DNA of 64,000 nucleotides from Polaromonas sp. JS666 (GCF_000013865.1 NC_007948.1:1240001-1304000), one strand, 5' to 3'. Positions 6,506-14,932 are shown, counted from the first letter of the stretch. The notes: a model not told the origin generated them from the sequence alone. Program-made: numbers and translations.

Positions 6506-9217
6506 ATGAGCGTACGTCATCTTGAAGCCCTGTTCCAACCTGCGTCGGTGGCCGTGATTGGCGCCTCCGACCGCGAGGGCAGCCTGGGGTCGGTGGTGCT
6601 GCGCAATCTCAAGCTCGGCGGCTTCAAGGGGCCGGTCTGGCCGGTCAACCACCGGCATGCGAGCGTGGATGGCGGCCCGGCCTGGCCCGATGTCGAGTCG
6701 CTGCCGCAGGCGCCCGACCTGGCCGTGGTCTGCACGCCGGCGCACACGGTGCCGGCATTGATCGCCGACCTGGGCCGCAAGGGTACGCGCGCTGCCATCG
6801 TGCTCACCGCAGGGCTGAAGCAGCCGGCCGCAGAGGGTGGCTCCGCCGGTGGGCTCTCAGGTGGCCTCTCGCTGGAGCAAGCCATGCTGGACGCTGCGCG
6901 GCCACACCTGCTGCGCATCCTGGGGCCCAACTGCATTGGCGCGCTGGTGCCGGGTGTCGGCCTGAATGCCAGCTTTGCGCCCGGCAATGCCCAGCCGGGC
7001 CGGCTCGCATTTGTGACCCAGTCCGGCGCGCTGGCCACCGCCATGCTGGACTGGGCCAACAGCCGCGGCGTCGGTTTTTCGCATTTCATCTCGCTGGGCG
7101 ACAGCGCCGATGTGGATTTTGGCGACGTGATCGACTACCTGGCCAGCGACGGCGGGACCCGGGCCATCCTGATGTACGCGGAATCCATCAAGGCGGCGCG
7201 AAAGTTCATGTCGGCCGCGCGTGCGGCCTCGCGCAACAAGCCGGTGATCGTGGTCAAGGCCGGGCGCGCACCCGATGGTGCCCGGGCGGCCGCCTCGCAC
7301 ACCGGAGCCCTCGCCGGCTCCGATGCCGTGTTCGACGCCGCCATCCGGCGGGCCGGCATGTTGCGGGTCGACACGCTGGAGTCGCTCTTCGATGCCGCCG
7401 AAACGCTGGCCCATGCGCGGCCCTGGCGCGGCGAGCGGCTGGCCATTCTCACCAACGGCGGCGGTGCCGGGGTGCTGGCAGCCGATGCGCTGCAGCTGGG
7501 GGGCGGCAGCCTGGCGCCACTGGATGAGCCGACGCTGGCCGCTCTTGATCAATGCCTGCCCGGAACCTGGTCGCACGGCAACCCCATCGACATCATTGGC
7601 GATGCCCCGGTCAGCCGTTACCAGGACGCCTTGCGCGTACTGCTGGCTGCGCCGGACGTCGATGCCGTGCTGTTCATGCATGCGCCGACGGCCATTGTTG
7701 CGTCCAGCGAGATCGCGCTGGCCTGCCTGCCGATGATGCAGGCTTCGGCCAAGCCGGTACTGACCTGCTGGCTGGGCGGTGCCGCCGTGGCGGCTGCGCG
7801 CCAGTCCTCCGCGGGGGCGGGCATCGCCTCCTACAGCACGCCTGAACGCGCCGCCGACGCATGGCTGCAGCTGCTCGGCCATGCGCGAAACCAGCAAGCC
7901 CTGCAACAGCTCCCGGCCGCCACGCTGGACGACTTCACGCCGGACCGGGCGCAAGCCGGTTTGCTGCTTGAACAGGCGCTGCATGAGGGCCGCGAGTGGC
8001 TCGACGGGGCGCCGGCCCAGGCGCTGCTGCGGGCCTACGGCATCCCCGGCGTTGAAGCCGTGCAGGCCCGCGACGTGGAGGAGGCGGTTGCCGCCGCCAG
8101 CCGGATCGGCTACCCGGTGGTCCTGAAGATTGTGTCGCCGCAGGTCATCCACAAATCCGATGTCGGTGGTGTGGTGCTGGGTCTGGCTTCCGCCGAAGCC
8201 GTCAGGGCCGCGGCCGTGAAGATGTCCGGGCAGGTGACGCGCCTGCTGCCGCAGGCGGTGGTGCTGGGCTTCACCGTGCAGGCCATGGTGCAACGCCCCG
8301 GCGCCCATGAGCTGATCGTGGGCATCGCCACCGACGCCGTGTTTGGTCCGGTCCTGCTGCTGGGCGAGGGCGGTACGGCCGTCGAGCTGCGCAAGGACCA
8401 TGCGGTGGCCCTGCCGCCGCTCAACACCAGCCTGGCCCGTGACCTGGTCACGCGGAGCCGGCTGGCGCCGCTGCTGGCCGGTTATCGCGGCCGTCCGGCG
8501 GCGGACGAGCAGGCGCTGCTGACCACCCTGCTGCGGGTGTCGCAGATGGCCTGCGACCTGCCCTGGCTGGCGGAACTCGACATCAACCCGCTGCTGGTCG
8601 ATGAGCGCGGCGTGCTGGCGCTGGATGCGCGGGTCAGGCTGCGGCCGGTGCCGGCGGGCGAGGGCAGCCGGCTTGCCATCCGCCCCTATCCGTCGGCTCT
8701 CGAGGAGCGCGTCCAGTTGGCGGGGGGCGAGCTGCTGCTGCGCCCGATCCGTCCCGAAGACGGCCAACGCCTGATGGCCTTTTATGCCGGCGCATCGCCC
8801 GCCGACATGCGCCTGCGATTTTTCATGGCGCGGCGCGAGGTGCCGCATTCCGAACTGGCGCGCTACAGCCAGATCGACTACGACCGCGAGATGACTTTCA
8901 TCGCGCTGGCGCCCCAGGCGTCCGGTGATCGCGTCGGTGATCAAGCGATGGTGGCGGAAGCGCGGGCCGTGTGCGACCCGGACAACCTGCGGGCGGAGTT
9001 CGCCATCCAGGTGACGTCCGGCTGGCAGGGCAAGGGCCTGGGCCGCCTGCTGCTGGACAAGCTGACCGCCTACCTGCGCGAGCGCGGCACGACCGAAGTC
9101 GTGGGGCAGTGCCTGCTGGAGAACACCGGCATGGCCGCGCTGGCACGGCAGGCTGGCTTCGAGGTCTCAACCGATCCGTCCCGGGACACCATGACGATGC
9201 GCCTGCCGCTGCGCTGA
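6506..9217 (+). CDS. ADP-forming acyl-CoA synthetase fused to a GNAT acetyltransferase (Pat-like)
   Basis: A 903-residue four-part protein. Residues about 1-130 form the CoA-binding domain (PASVAVIGASDREGSLG), about 140-290 the succinyl-CoA ligase-like domain with GPNCIGAL and the phosphorylatable-His region TQSGALATA, about 480-700 an ATP-grasp domain with VLKIVSPQVIHKSD, and about 715-900 a GNAT domain with the acetyl-CoA loop WQGKGLGRLLL. This order is that of the protein lysine acetyltransferase Pat/Pka/YfiQ, which acetylates and silences acetyl-CoA synthetase. Whether the ligase half is active cannot be seen. The ATG at 6506 follows AAGGAA; an ATG 27 bases earlier lacks a site. It is followed after 24 bases by a universal stress gene. 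Confidence 0.85.
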   Translation: MSVRHLEALFQPASVAVIGASDREGSLGSVVLRNLKLGGFKGPVWPVNHRHASVDGGPAWPDVESLPQAPDLAVVCTPAHTVPALIADLGRKGTRAAIVLTAGLKQPAAEGGSAGGLSGGLSLEQAMLDAARPHLLRILGPNCIGALVPGVGLNASFAPGNAQPGRLAFVTQSGALATAMLDWANSRGVGFSHFISLGDSADVDFGDVIDYLASDGGTRAILMYAESIKAARKFMSAARAASRNKPVIVVKAGRAPDGARAAASHTGALAGSDAVFDAAIRRAGMLRVDTLESLFDAAETLAHARPWRGERLAILTNGGGAGVLAADALQLGGGSLAPLDEPTLAALDQCLPGTWSHGNPIDIIGDAPVSRYQDALRVLLAAPDVDAVLFMHAPTAIVASSEIALACLPMMQASAKPVLTCWLGGAAVAAARQSSAGAGIASYSTPERAADAWLQLLGHARNQQALQQLPAATLDDFTPDRAQAGLLLEQALHEGREWLDGAPAQALLRAYGIPGVEAVQARDVEEAVAAASRIGYPVVLKIVSPQVIHKSDVGGVVLGLASAEAVRAAAVKMSGQVTRLLPQAVVLGFTVQAMVQRPGAHELIVGIATDAVFGPVLLLGEGGTAVELRKDHAVALPPLNTSLARDLVTRSRLAPLLAGYRGRPAADEQALLTTLLRVSQMACDLPWLAELDINPLLVDERGVLALDARVRLRPVPAGEGSRLAIRPYPSALEERVQLAGGELLLRPIRPEDGQRLMAFYAGASPADMRLRFFMARREVPHSELARYSQIDYDREMTFIALAPQASGDRVGDQAMVAEARAVCDPDNLRAEFAIQVTSGWQGKGLGRLLLDKLTAYLRERGTTEVVGQCLLENTGMAALARQAGFEVSTDPSRDTMTMRLPLR

Positions 9218-9241
9218 AACCTTTTCAACTCAGGAGCCACC

Positions 9242-9706
9242 ATGTCCACCTACCATCAAATCCTCGTGCCGGTCGACGGCAGCCCCACCTCGCAAAAGGC
9301 ACTCGATGAAGCCATCAGGCTGGCCCAGCTGACCGGTGCCCGGCTGCGGCTGGTCCATGTGGTGGACGAACTCAGCTATGTCAACGGCTTCGAGCCGGCG
9401 ATGAACTACCTCAATGAAATTATTCCGCTGATGCGGGAGGCGGGCGAAAAATTGCTGGCGCATGAGCGGCAAAAGGCCCTGGACAAGGGCGTGGAGGTCG
9501 ACTCCGTGCTGATTGTGGAAGGCCCTGGCCGAATTTGCGACCATGTGGCGGAGCAGGCCAGGCATGTCAAGGCGGACCTGATCGTGGTCGGCTCCCACGG
9601 ACGCCGCGGCATCGGCCGGGTGCTGCTGGGCAGCGATGCCGAGCAGATCGTGCGGCACGCGCCGGTACCGGTGCTGGTGGTGCGCGGCGGCGAGGCTGCT
9701 GCCTGA
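9242..9706 (+). CDS. Universal stress protein, UspA family
   Basis: A 154-residue UspA-fold protein. The N-terminal strand YHQILVPVDGSPTS carries the conserved Asp, and the C-terminal ATP-binding signature is complete: VVGSHGRRGIGRVLLGSDAE followed by PVPVLVV, i.e. G-x2-G-x9-G-[ST]. It is therefore likely an ATP-binding member. AGGAG lies 7 bases before the ATG, and the gene follows the Pat-like gene by 24 bases, probably in one operon. UspA genes are common Anr/Fnr targets in beta-proteobacteria, consistent with the rest of this cluster. The stop codon lies within the first unit of an 8-bp tandem repeat. Confidence 0.93.
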   Translation: MSTYHQILVPVDGSPTSQKALDEAIRLAQLTGARLRLVHVVDELSYVNGFEPAMNYLNEIIPLMREAGEKLLAHERQKALDKGVEVDSVLIVEGPGRICDHVAEQARHVKADLIVVGSHGRRGIGRVLLGSDAEQIVRHAPVPVLVVRGGEAAA

Positions 9707-9748
9707 TGGCCTGATGGCCTGATGGCCTGATTGCTTGATTGCTTGATG
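9702..9748. repeat. 8-bp tandem repeat across the usp stop codon
   Basis: Six consecutive units: three CCTGATGG, one CCTGATTG, one CTTGATTG and a partial CTTGATG. The TGA of the first unit is the stop codon of the universal stress gene. The remaining sequence to 9868 contains no gene that I can see. Confidence 0.85.
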
Positions 9749-9868
9749 TTTCCGCTCTTCATCGAGTTTGCCCTGAACGCATCCTCAACGCACCCTGAAA
9801 GCCACCCGTTCGGCTCGCCCATGATGCCCAGGCAAGGCCGCACCTTGGGTGATGCGGATGGGTACAGA

Positions 9869-10663
9869 TCATGAAACCTTCACGCCGCACGGTGGCGGGT
9901 TGACGATGCGTTGCAGCGCTGCCGTGTCCAGGATACGCACACGGCGCCGCCGCACGTCGATGATGCCATCCTGCGCAAATTTCGAGAAGCTGCGGCTCAC
10001 GGTTTCCAGCGTCAGGCCCAGATAGCTGCCGATCTCCTCACGCGTCATGCGCAGCAGCAGCTCGGGGCTGGCCAAGCCGAGCGCATGCAGGCGCTGCGCC
10101 AGGTTCAGCAGAAAGGCCGCCAGGCGTTCCTCGGCCCGCATGCTGCCCAGCAGCAGCATCACACCGTGCTCGCGCACGATTTCGCGGCTCATGATGCGGT
10201 GCACGTGGTGCTGCAGCGCATCGACCTCGCGCGCCAGCTCACTGATGCGTTCGAACGGCATGACGCACACCTCGGAGTCCTCCAGCGCCACGGCGTCGCA
10301 GGTATGCTGCTCGTTGACGATGCCGTCCAGGCCGATGATCTCGCCGGCCATCTGGAAGCCGGTGACCTGGCCACGCCCATCGTCGGCTGTGACGCAGGTC
10401 TTGAAGAAGCCGCTGCGGATCGCAAACAGCGAACGGAAGGCCTCGCCATGGCGAAACAGCATGGTGCCGCGCCTGACCTGGCGCCGGGTTAGCACGAGCT
10501 CGTCGATGCGGGCCAGCTCGCCGGCGTCCAGTCCCAGCGGCATGCACAGCTCGCGCAGGCTGCAGCTGGAGCAGGCCACCTTGAAGGTACGCACATCCAC
10601 AGGCCGCAAGGCCGTGGCGGTTGGCCGGTTCTCGGTCTGTTTCTGGACGGGAATTTCCTTCAT
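9869..10663 (-). CDS. fnr: Fnr/Anr-family oxygen-sensing regulator
   Basis: Global regulator that binds DNA as a dimer when its [4Fe-4S] cluster is intact, i.e. without oxygen. The 264-residue protein has the N-terminal cluster cysteines in CSSCSLRELC (C-x2-C-x5-C) and the fourth likely Cys in EQHTCDAVAL, a cyclic-nucleotide-binding fold (RRGTMLFRHGEAFRSLFAIRSG condensed), and a C-terminal helix-turn-helix TREEIGSYLGLTLETVSRSF whose E-x2-S-R recognition residues are those of Fnr. The start at 10663 follows GAAGGG. Two near-perfect Fnr boxes lie in the 103 bases separating it from divergent hemN, suggesting autoregulation and control of hemN. Confidence 0.93.
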   Translation of the reverse strand: MKEIPVQKQTENRPTATALRPVDVRTFKVACSSCSLRELCMPLGLDAGELARIDELVLTRRQVRRGTMLFRHGEAFRSLFAIRSGFFKTCVTADDGRGQVTGFQMAGEIIGLDGIVNEQHTCDAVALEDSEVCVMPFERISELAREVDALQHHVHRIMSREIVREHGVMLLLGSMRAEERLAAFLLNLAQRLHALGLASPELLLRMTREEIGSYLGLTLETVSRSFSKFAQDGIIDVRRRRVRILDTAALQRIVNPPPCGVKVS

Positions 10664-10676
10664 GGCTGGTGCCCTT

Positions 10677-10690
10677 CTGATCTGGATCAA
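10677..10690. promoter_or_regulatory. Fnr/Anr box next to the fnr start
   Basis: CTGATCTGGATCAA differs from the consensus only at the first base. It lies 14-27 bases upstream of the fnr start codon, where binding would block rather than activate, suggesting negative autoregulation (inference). Confidence 0.7.
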
Positions 10691-10717
10691 ATTGTCTCCA
10701 GTCCACGCATGGAACGA

Positions 10718-10731
10718 CTGATTTAGATCAA
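10718..10731. promoter_or_regulatory. Fnr/Anr box upstream of hemN
   Basis: CTGATTTAGATCAA differs from the consensus only at the first base and lies 36-49 bases before the hemN start codon, a suitable place for activation of hemN if the transcript start is close to the gene. Confidence 0.7.
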
Positions 10732-10766
10732 GCCGGTGGGCTGCGGGACGCGGCACACTTTGCTCC

Positions 10767-12155
10767 ATGACCACTGTTTCGCCCGATCTTTTGCGCCGAT
10801 TCGACGTCCCCGGGCCCCGGTACACCTCCTATCCGACGGCCGACCGCTTCGTCGAGGCATTTACCGCCGCCGACTATGGTCAGGCGCTGGCCCAGCGCCG
10901 CAGCGGACCGGCCGCGCTCGGGCAGCCACAGCCGCTGTCGCTGTACCTGCACATCCCGTTTTGCGAATCGCTGTGTTACTACTGTGCCTGCAACAAGATC
11001 ATCACCAAACACCACGAGCGGGCGGCCACCTACCTGCGATACCTCAGCCGCGAAGTGGACCTGCACACGGCCCGGCTGGGCCTGGAGCAGCCCGTCACGC
11101 AGCTACACCTGGGCGGCGGCACGCCGACCTTCCTGTCTGACGCCGAGCTCGGGGAACTGATGGCCATGCTGCGGCGCAGTTTTGCGCTGGTGCCCGGCGG
11201 CGAATATTCGATCGAGATCGACCCGCGTACCGTGGACGGCGCCCGCCTGGCCACGCTGGCCGAACTGGGCTTTAACCGGATCAGCTTCGGCGTGCAGGAC
11301 TTCGACCCCGACGTGCAGAAAGCGGTGCACCGCATCCAGCCTGCCGAGCAAGTGTTCGCGCTGATGGAGCAGGCCCGTGCGATCGGTTTCGACTCGGTCA
11401 ACATCGACCTGATTTATGGCCTGCCGCGGCAGACGCCGGAATCATTCGCGCGCACACTGGCCCAGGTGCAGCAGCTGCGGCCCGACCGCATCGCGCTGTA
11501 TGCCTACGCCCACCTGCCCGAGCGCTTCAAGCCGCAGCGGCGCATCGTGTCCGCCGAACTGCCCGGCGCTGCGGCCAAGCTGGCGATGCTGTCGCAGTCG
11601 CTCTCGGCCTTCGAGGCGGCGGGCTATGTCTACATCGGCATGGACCATTTCGCGCTGCCCGGCGACGCGCTGGCCGTGGCCAAGCGCCAGGGGCGCCTGC
11701 ACCGCAACTTTCAGGGCTACAGCACCCAGCCCGACTGCGACCTGATCGGCCTGGGTGTCTCGGCGATTGGCCGCATAGGCGCCACCTACAGCCAGAACGC
11801 CAAGACCATGGAAGAGTATTGCGACCACCTCGACCAGGGACGGCTGCCCGTGGCACGCGGTCTGGCCTTGAGCCGGGACGACCTGGCCCGCCGGGCCGTG
11901 ATCGTGGCGCTGATGTGCCAGGGCCAGGTGCTGTTTGAATCGATAGAGCAGGCGTGGCTGCTGGACTTCCAGACCTACTTCGCGGCCGAGCTCGAGCAGT
12001 TGGGCGAACTGGCCGAAGAAGGCCTGGTGGTGCTGGACGACGCTGGCATCCAGGTCACGGCCAAGGGCTGGTTTTTTGTGCGGGCCGTGGCCATGGTGTT
12101 TGACCGCTACCTGCAGGCCGACCGCAACCGCGCGAAGTTCTCGCGCATTATCTGA
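10767..12155 (+). CDS. hemN: Oxygen-independent coproporphyrinogen III oxidase
   Basis: Radical-SAM enzyme converting coproporphyrinogen III to protoporphyrinogen IX without oxygen. The 462-residue length matches true HemN. The radical-SAM cysteines are in FCESLCYYCAC (C-x3-C-x2-C plus the extra Cys typical of HemN), preceded by YLHIPFC; the glycine-rich SAM loop is LGGGTPTFL, and the C-terminal HemN domain includes the GLGVSAIGRI segment. The YPTADRF start region is typical. Divergent from fnr across two Fnr boxes, as in many proteobacteria. No strong ribosome binding site is visible before the ATG. Confidence 0.95.
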   Translation: MTTVSPDLLRRFDVPGPRYTSYPTADRFVEAFTAADYGQALAQRRSGPAALGQPQPLSLYLHIPFCESLCYYCACNKIITKHHERAATYLRYLSREVDLHTARLGLEQPVTQLHLGGGTPTFLSDAELGELMAMLRRSFALVPGGEYSIEIDPRTVDGARLATLAELGFNRISFGVQDFDPDVQKAVHRIQPAEQVFALMEQARAIGFDSVNIDLIYGLPRQTPESFARTLAQVQQLRPDRIALYAYAHLPERFKPQRRIVSAELPGAAAKLAMLSQSLSAFEAAGYVYIGMDHFALPGDALAVAKRQGRLHRNFQGYSTQPDCDLIGLGVSAIGRIGATYSQNAKTMEEYCDHLDQGRLPVARGLALSRDDLARRAVIVALMCQGQVLFESIEQAWLLDFQTYFAAELEQLGELAEEGLVVLDDAGIQVTAKGWFFVRAVAMVFDRYLQADRNRAKFSRII

Positions 12156-12170
12156 AGCGCGCCAACTGTC

Positions 12171-12905
12171 ATGTCGACCACGTTGGCTGTCACGGCGCTG
12201 CTGATGGGGCTGGCCGGTGGCCCGCATTGTGTGGCCATGTGCGGCGCGGCCTGCGCCGCCATGTACCGGCCGGGCCAGGGCTCGCCCACGCTTATACCCA
12301 TATCCCCATCCCCATCCCCATCCGCGTCCGCGTCCATGCCGTCGCACTCACTCTGGATCTTCCTGGCCGGCCGGCTCGCCGGCTATTCCGTGGCCGGGGC
12401 GGCCGCCGCGCTGGCGGTGGAAAGCTTTGCCTGGCTCACGGGCCATGCCGCGGCGCTGCGGCCGGTCTGGACGCTGTTCCATCTGGCGGTGCTGGCATGG
12501 GGGCTGGTGTTGCTGGCCCAGGCGCGCCAGCCGGCCTGGGTGAATGCGGCCGGCCGCTCGGCCTGGGCGCGCATCCGCCCGCTCGCGGCGGCGCGTGGCG
12601 GTGTGTTTGCCACGGGCGCGTTGTGGACCTTCATGCCCTGTGGCCTCCTGTATTCGGCGCTGCTGGTCGCCTCACTGAGCGGCGGCGCGCTGCAAGGGGC
12701 GCTGTCGATGGCGCTGTTCGCCGCCGGCAGCGGCGTCTCGCTGGCGTTGGCGCCCACGTTGCTGGCGCGCCTGCGGGGCGCGGGTGACCGGCTTCGGCAG
12801 GACTGGGGCACCCGTGCGGCGGGTGCCCTGTTGGCGCTGACCGCTGCGTGGGCCCTGTGGGCAGACCTTGCCGCCCGCGTGGCCGTCTGGTGCGGGCTGG
12901 CCTAG
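12171..12905 (+). CDS. TauE/SafE-like (DsbD/UreH-type) membrane protein
   Basis: A 244-residue hydrophobic protein with about six membrane segments. It carries the family motifs GGPHCVAMCG near the N-terminus and FMPCGLLYSAL in the middle, each with a conserved Cys, as in the family annotated sulfite exporter TauE/SafE or cytochrome-biogenesis membrane protein that is often linked to cbb3 oxidase, fnr and hemN genes and may move copper or reducing power. It starts 15 bases after hemN, probably the same transcript. A loop after residue 43 is made of a hexanucleotide repeat encoding PSPSPSASAS, absent from what the family needs. The stop codon lies in the direct repeat flanking an inverted-repeat element. 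Confidence 0.8.
   Translation: MSTTLAVTALLMGLAGGPHCVAMCGAACAAMYRPGQGSPTLIPISPSPSPSASASMPSHSLWIFLAGRLAGYSVAGAAAALAVESFAWLTGHAAALRPVWTLFHLAVLAWGLVLLAQARQPAWVNAAGRSAWARIRPLAAARGGVFATGALWTFMPCGLLYSALLVASLSGGALQGALSMALFAAGSGVSLALAPTLLARLRGAGDRLRQDWGTRAAGALLALTAAWALWADLAARVAVWCGLA
12297..12336. repeat. In-frame hexanucleotide repeat in a membrane protein gene
   Basis: About four units of CCCCAT followed by three of CCGCGT lie inside the TauE-like gene and encode alternating Pro-Ser then Ala-Ser. The unit length of six keeps frame when copy number changes. Confidence 0.8.
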
Positions 12906-13082
12906 CCTCAATACCGTTCAGTTAAGCCGTTCGCCCTGAACTCCGCCTGTCCTGAGCCCGTCGAAGGGTCGAAGGGTCGGATCGCAGGTCAACAAGGCTT
13001 CGACCCCTTCGTCTTCGCTCAGGACAGGCAGCTCAGCCCGAACGGAGTTTGGTGCTTAACTGAACCGTATTGGGCCTAGCCT
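12901..13082. repeat. Inverted-repeat element, copy 2, with 8-bp direct repeats
   Basis: The core 12909-13074 has the ends CAATACCGTTCAGTTAAG and CTTAACTGAACCGTATTG, the same termini as at 1218-1369. The direct repeat CCTAGCCT at 12901-12908 and 13075-13082 looks like a target duplication and contains the stop codon of the TauE-like gene. The interior is different from copy 1: an imperfect palindrome built on CCTGTCCTGAGCCCGTCGAA and its mirror, a sequence type common between genes in beta-proteobacteria. No transposase is encoded. Confidence 0.75.
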
Positions 13083-13117
13083 GAATGGTCGTGAGCCGGC
13101 CCGGAGCCGGTCAACGG

Positions 13118-14479
13118 TCAATTGAGGGCGACCGTTTCCAGGTAGCAAGGCATGTGGCAGGTCCAGTGCAGCTCGCGCTCGATGCGCTGGCGCATGGCAT
13201 CGGCGGCTGGCGGTTCGCCATGCGTGATGAAGGTCTTCTTCGGCGCCGCCTTGAAGCCCTTGAGCCAGCCGATGATCTCGGCCGCGTCGGCATGGGCCGA
13301 CAGGTCGTCGAGCATGGCCACTTCGGCATGCACCGGAACGTCTTCCCCATGGATGCGTACGGTGGGCGCACCGCCGGCAATGATCGCGCCGCGCGTGCCG
13401 CCGGCCTGGAAGCCGGCGAACAAAATGGTGTTGCGCGGGTCGGGTGCGAAGGCCTTGAGGTGATGCACCACGCGCCCGCCCGTTGCCATGCCGCTGGCGG
13501 CGATGATGACCATCGGGCCCTTGCGGGTATTGAGCAGGCGCGACTCTTCCGGCGTGCCCACGATATGCGCCGTGTGTGTCATGGCCTTGCATTGCGCGGC
13601 CGTCAGCCGCAGCTCGCTCTTGTGCTTGAGGAACACCTGGGTGGCGTTGGCGGCCATGGGGCTGTTGAGGTAGACGGGCAGGTTGTCATGAATCACGCCC
13701 TGGGCCTTGAGCAGATGGATGCAGTACATCAGGCTCTGCGCCCGGCCGACCGCGAAAGCCGGGATCACCACCACGCCGCCGCGCGCAGCGGTTCGGTTGA
13801 TCACTTCGCCTAGCACCGTCAGGGGATCGGAATATTTGTGCAGGCGGTCGCCGTAGGTGGATTCGACGACCAGGTAGTCCGCACCGTCCATCTGCGACGG
13901 CGCCTTGAGCACCAGGTCGTTCGGGCGACCGATGTCGCCTGAAAACAGCAGCGAGCGCGAGCCATTGTCCAGCCGCACAAACGACGATCCCGGCATGTGG
14001 CCCGACGGAGTCAGGCTCGCGTTCAAGCCCGGCGCCGGCTGCCAGTGTTTCCCGTAATCGACCGGGTGGAGCAGCTTGAGGCAGCGTTCGGCATCTTCCC
14101 GCGTGTACAGCGGCAGCGCGGGCGAATGCTTGGACAGGCCGCGCCGGTTGGCGTATTCGGCTTCCTCTTCCTGCAGGTGTCCGGAGTCCGGCAGCAGGAT
14201 GCGGCACAGGTCGGCGGTGGCGGGCGTGCAATAGACCTTGCCGCGAAAGCCCTGGCGTGCCAGCAGCGGCAGGTAGCCGCTGTGGTCGATGTGGGCGTGG
14301 GTCAGTACCACGGCGTCAATCGCTGCCGGCTTCACCGGCAAGGGCGACCAGTTGCGCAAGCGCAGCTGTTTGTACCCCTGGAACAGGCCGCAATCGACCA
14401 ATACCCTGGCCTTGTCGTGCTGCACGAGGTACTTGGAGCCGGTCACCGTGTCCGTAGCGCCGAGAAACTGGAGTCGCAT
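13118..14479 (-). CDS. Beta-CASP metallo-beta-lactamase RNase-like protein
   Basis: A 453-residue protein of the CPSF73-like beta-CASP family, predicted zinc-dependent RNA endo/exonuclease. The N-terminus RLQFLGATDTVTGSKYLV is typical; the metal site HAHIDHSGYLP (HxHxDH) lies near residue 60, GDIGRP supplies the central Asp, VVESTYGDR is the motif preceding the beta-CASP insert, and SGMATGGR and SAHAD near the C-terminus are motifs B and C. RNA targets are unknown. A perfect Fnr/Anr box lies 55-68 bases upstream, so expression is probably raised at low oxygen; such proteins recur in Anr regulon neighbourhoods. Confidence 0.88.
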   Translation of the reverse strand: MRLQFLGATDTVTGSKYLVQHDKARVLVDCGLFQGYKQLRLRNWSPLPVKPAAIDAVVLTHAHIDHSGYLPLLARQGFRGKVYCTPATADLCRILLPDSGHLQEEEAEYANRRGLSKHSPALPLYTREDAERCLKLLHPVDYGKHWQPAPGLNASLTPSGHMPGSSFVRLDNGSRSLLFSGDIGRPNDLVLKAPSQMDGADYLVVESTYGDRLHKYSDPLTVLGEVINRTAARGGVVVIPAFAVGRAQSLMYCIHLLKAQGVIHDNLPVYLNSPMAANATQVFLKHKSELRLTAAQCKAMTHTAHIVGTPEESRLLNTRKGPMVIIAASGMATGGRVVHHLKAFAPDPRNTILFAGFQAGGTRGAIIAGGAPTVRIHGEDVPVHAEVAMLDDLSAHADAAEIIGWLKGFKAAPKKTFITHGEPPAADAMRQRIERELHWTCHMPCYLETVALN

Positions 14480-14533
14480 GGAAATCCTGGCAGTTGGAGG
14501 GAATCAGTTTCCGGCCGTTGTACCACGGGTGGA

Positions 14534-14547
14534 TTGATTTCGATCAA
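14534..14547. promoter_or_regulatory. Perfect Fnr/Anr box
   Basis: TTGATTTCGATCAA is an exact match to TTGAT-N4-ATCAA. It stands 55-68 bases upstream of the beta-CASP protein gene, on whose promoter it would act. The 14480-14909 stretch otherwise holds no gene that I can support; a 94-codon frame at 14686-14970 has no ribosome binding site and runs through the cassette boundary. Confidence 0.85.
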
Positions 14548-14909
14548 GTGCAGTCCCTGGAGCGAAAAAATAGGGTTTGAAACATGCAGCAGTCGACCCA
14601 TTGCGGTCACTGAGAATTGGGCTTTGAACGACGGGGCTGCAGCGGAAGGAGTCATTCAGGCGCAGCCTCTGCTGGGCTATAGTGCTTGCATTGCGAAATG
14701 TCGGACAGCTTGGCTCGGTGCCAATGCGCCAAGGTAGGCGACAAGATAAAGGGGGACTGTAGTGACACTAGCGTTTCAGGAAAAGCCTTTGCAAACCTTG
14801 GCTGCATGCGGCTTGCCGCCCAATGGACTGATTCGTATCCAGTGGCGGAATTCTGGTTTATCTGGTCGGATAAGCTGGGATTGCCAGAATATCCGACGGT
14901 CTACATCAC

Positions 14910-14916
14910 GTTAGGC
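14910..14916 (+). other. Integron core site (GTTRRRY) before first cassette
   Basis: GTTAGGC matches the integron recombination core GTTRRRY exactly and lies 17 bases before the start of the DUF4145 gene, where a cassette boundary is expected. I could not find its R'' partner upstream, so whether this is the end of an attC, an attI remnant or chance is open. Confidence 0.4.
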
Positions 14917-14932
14917 CTTTTAGGGACGAATC

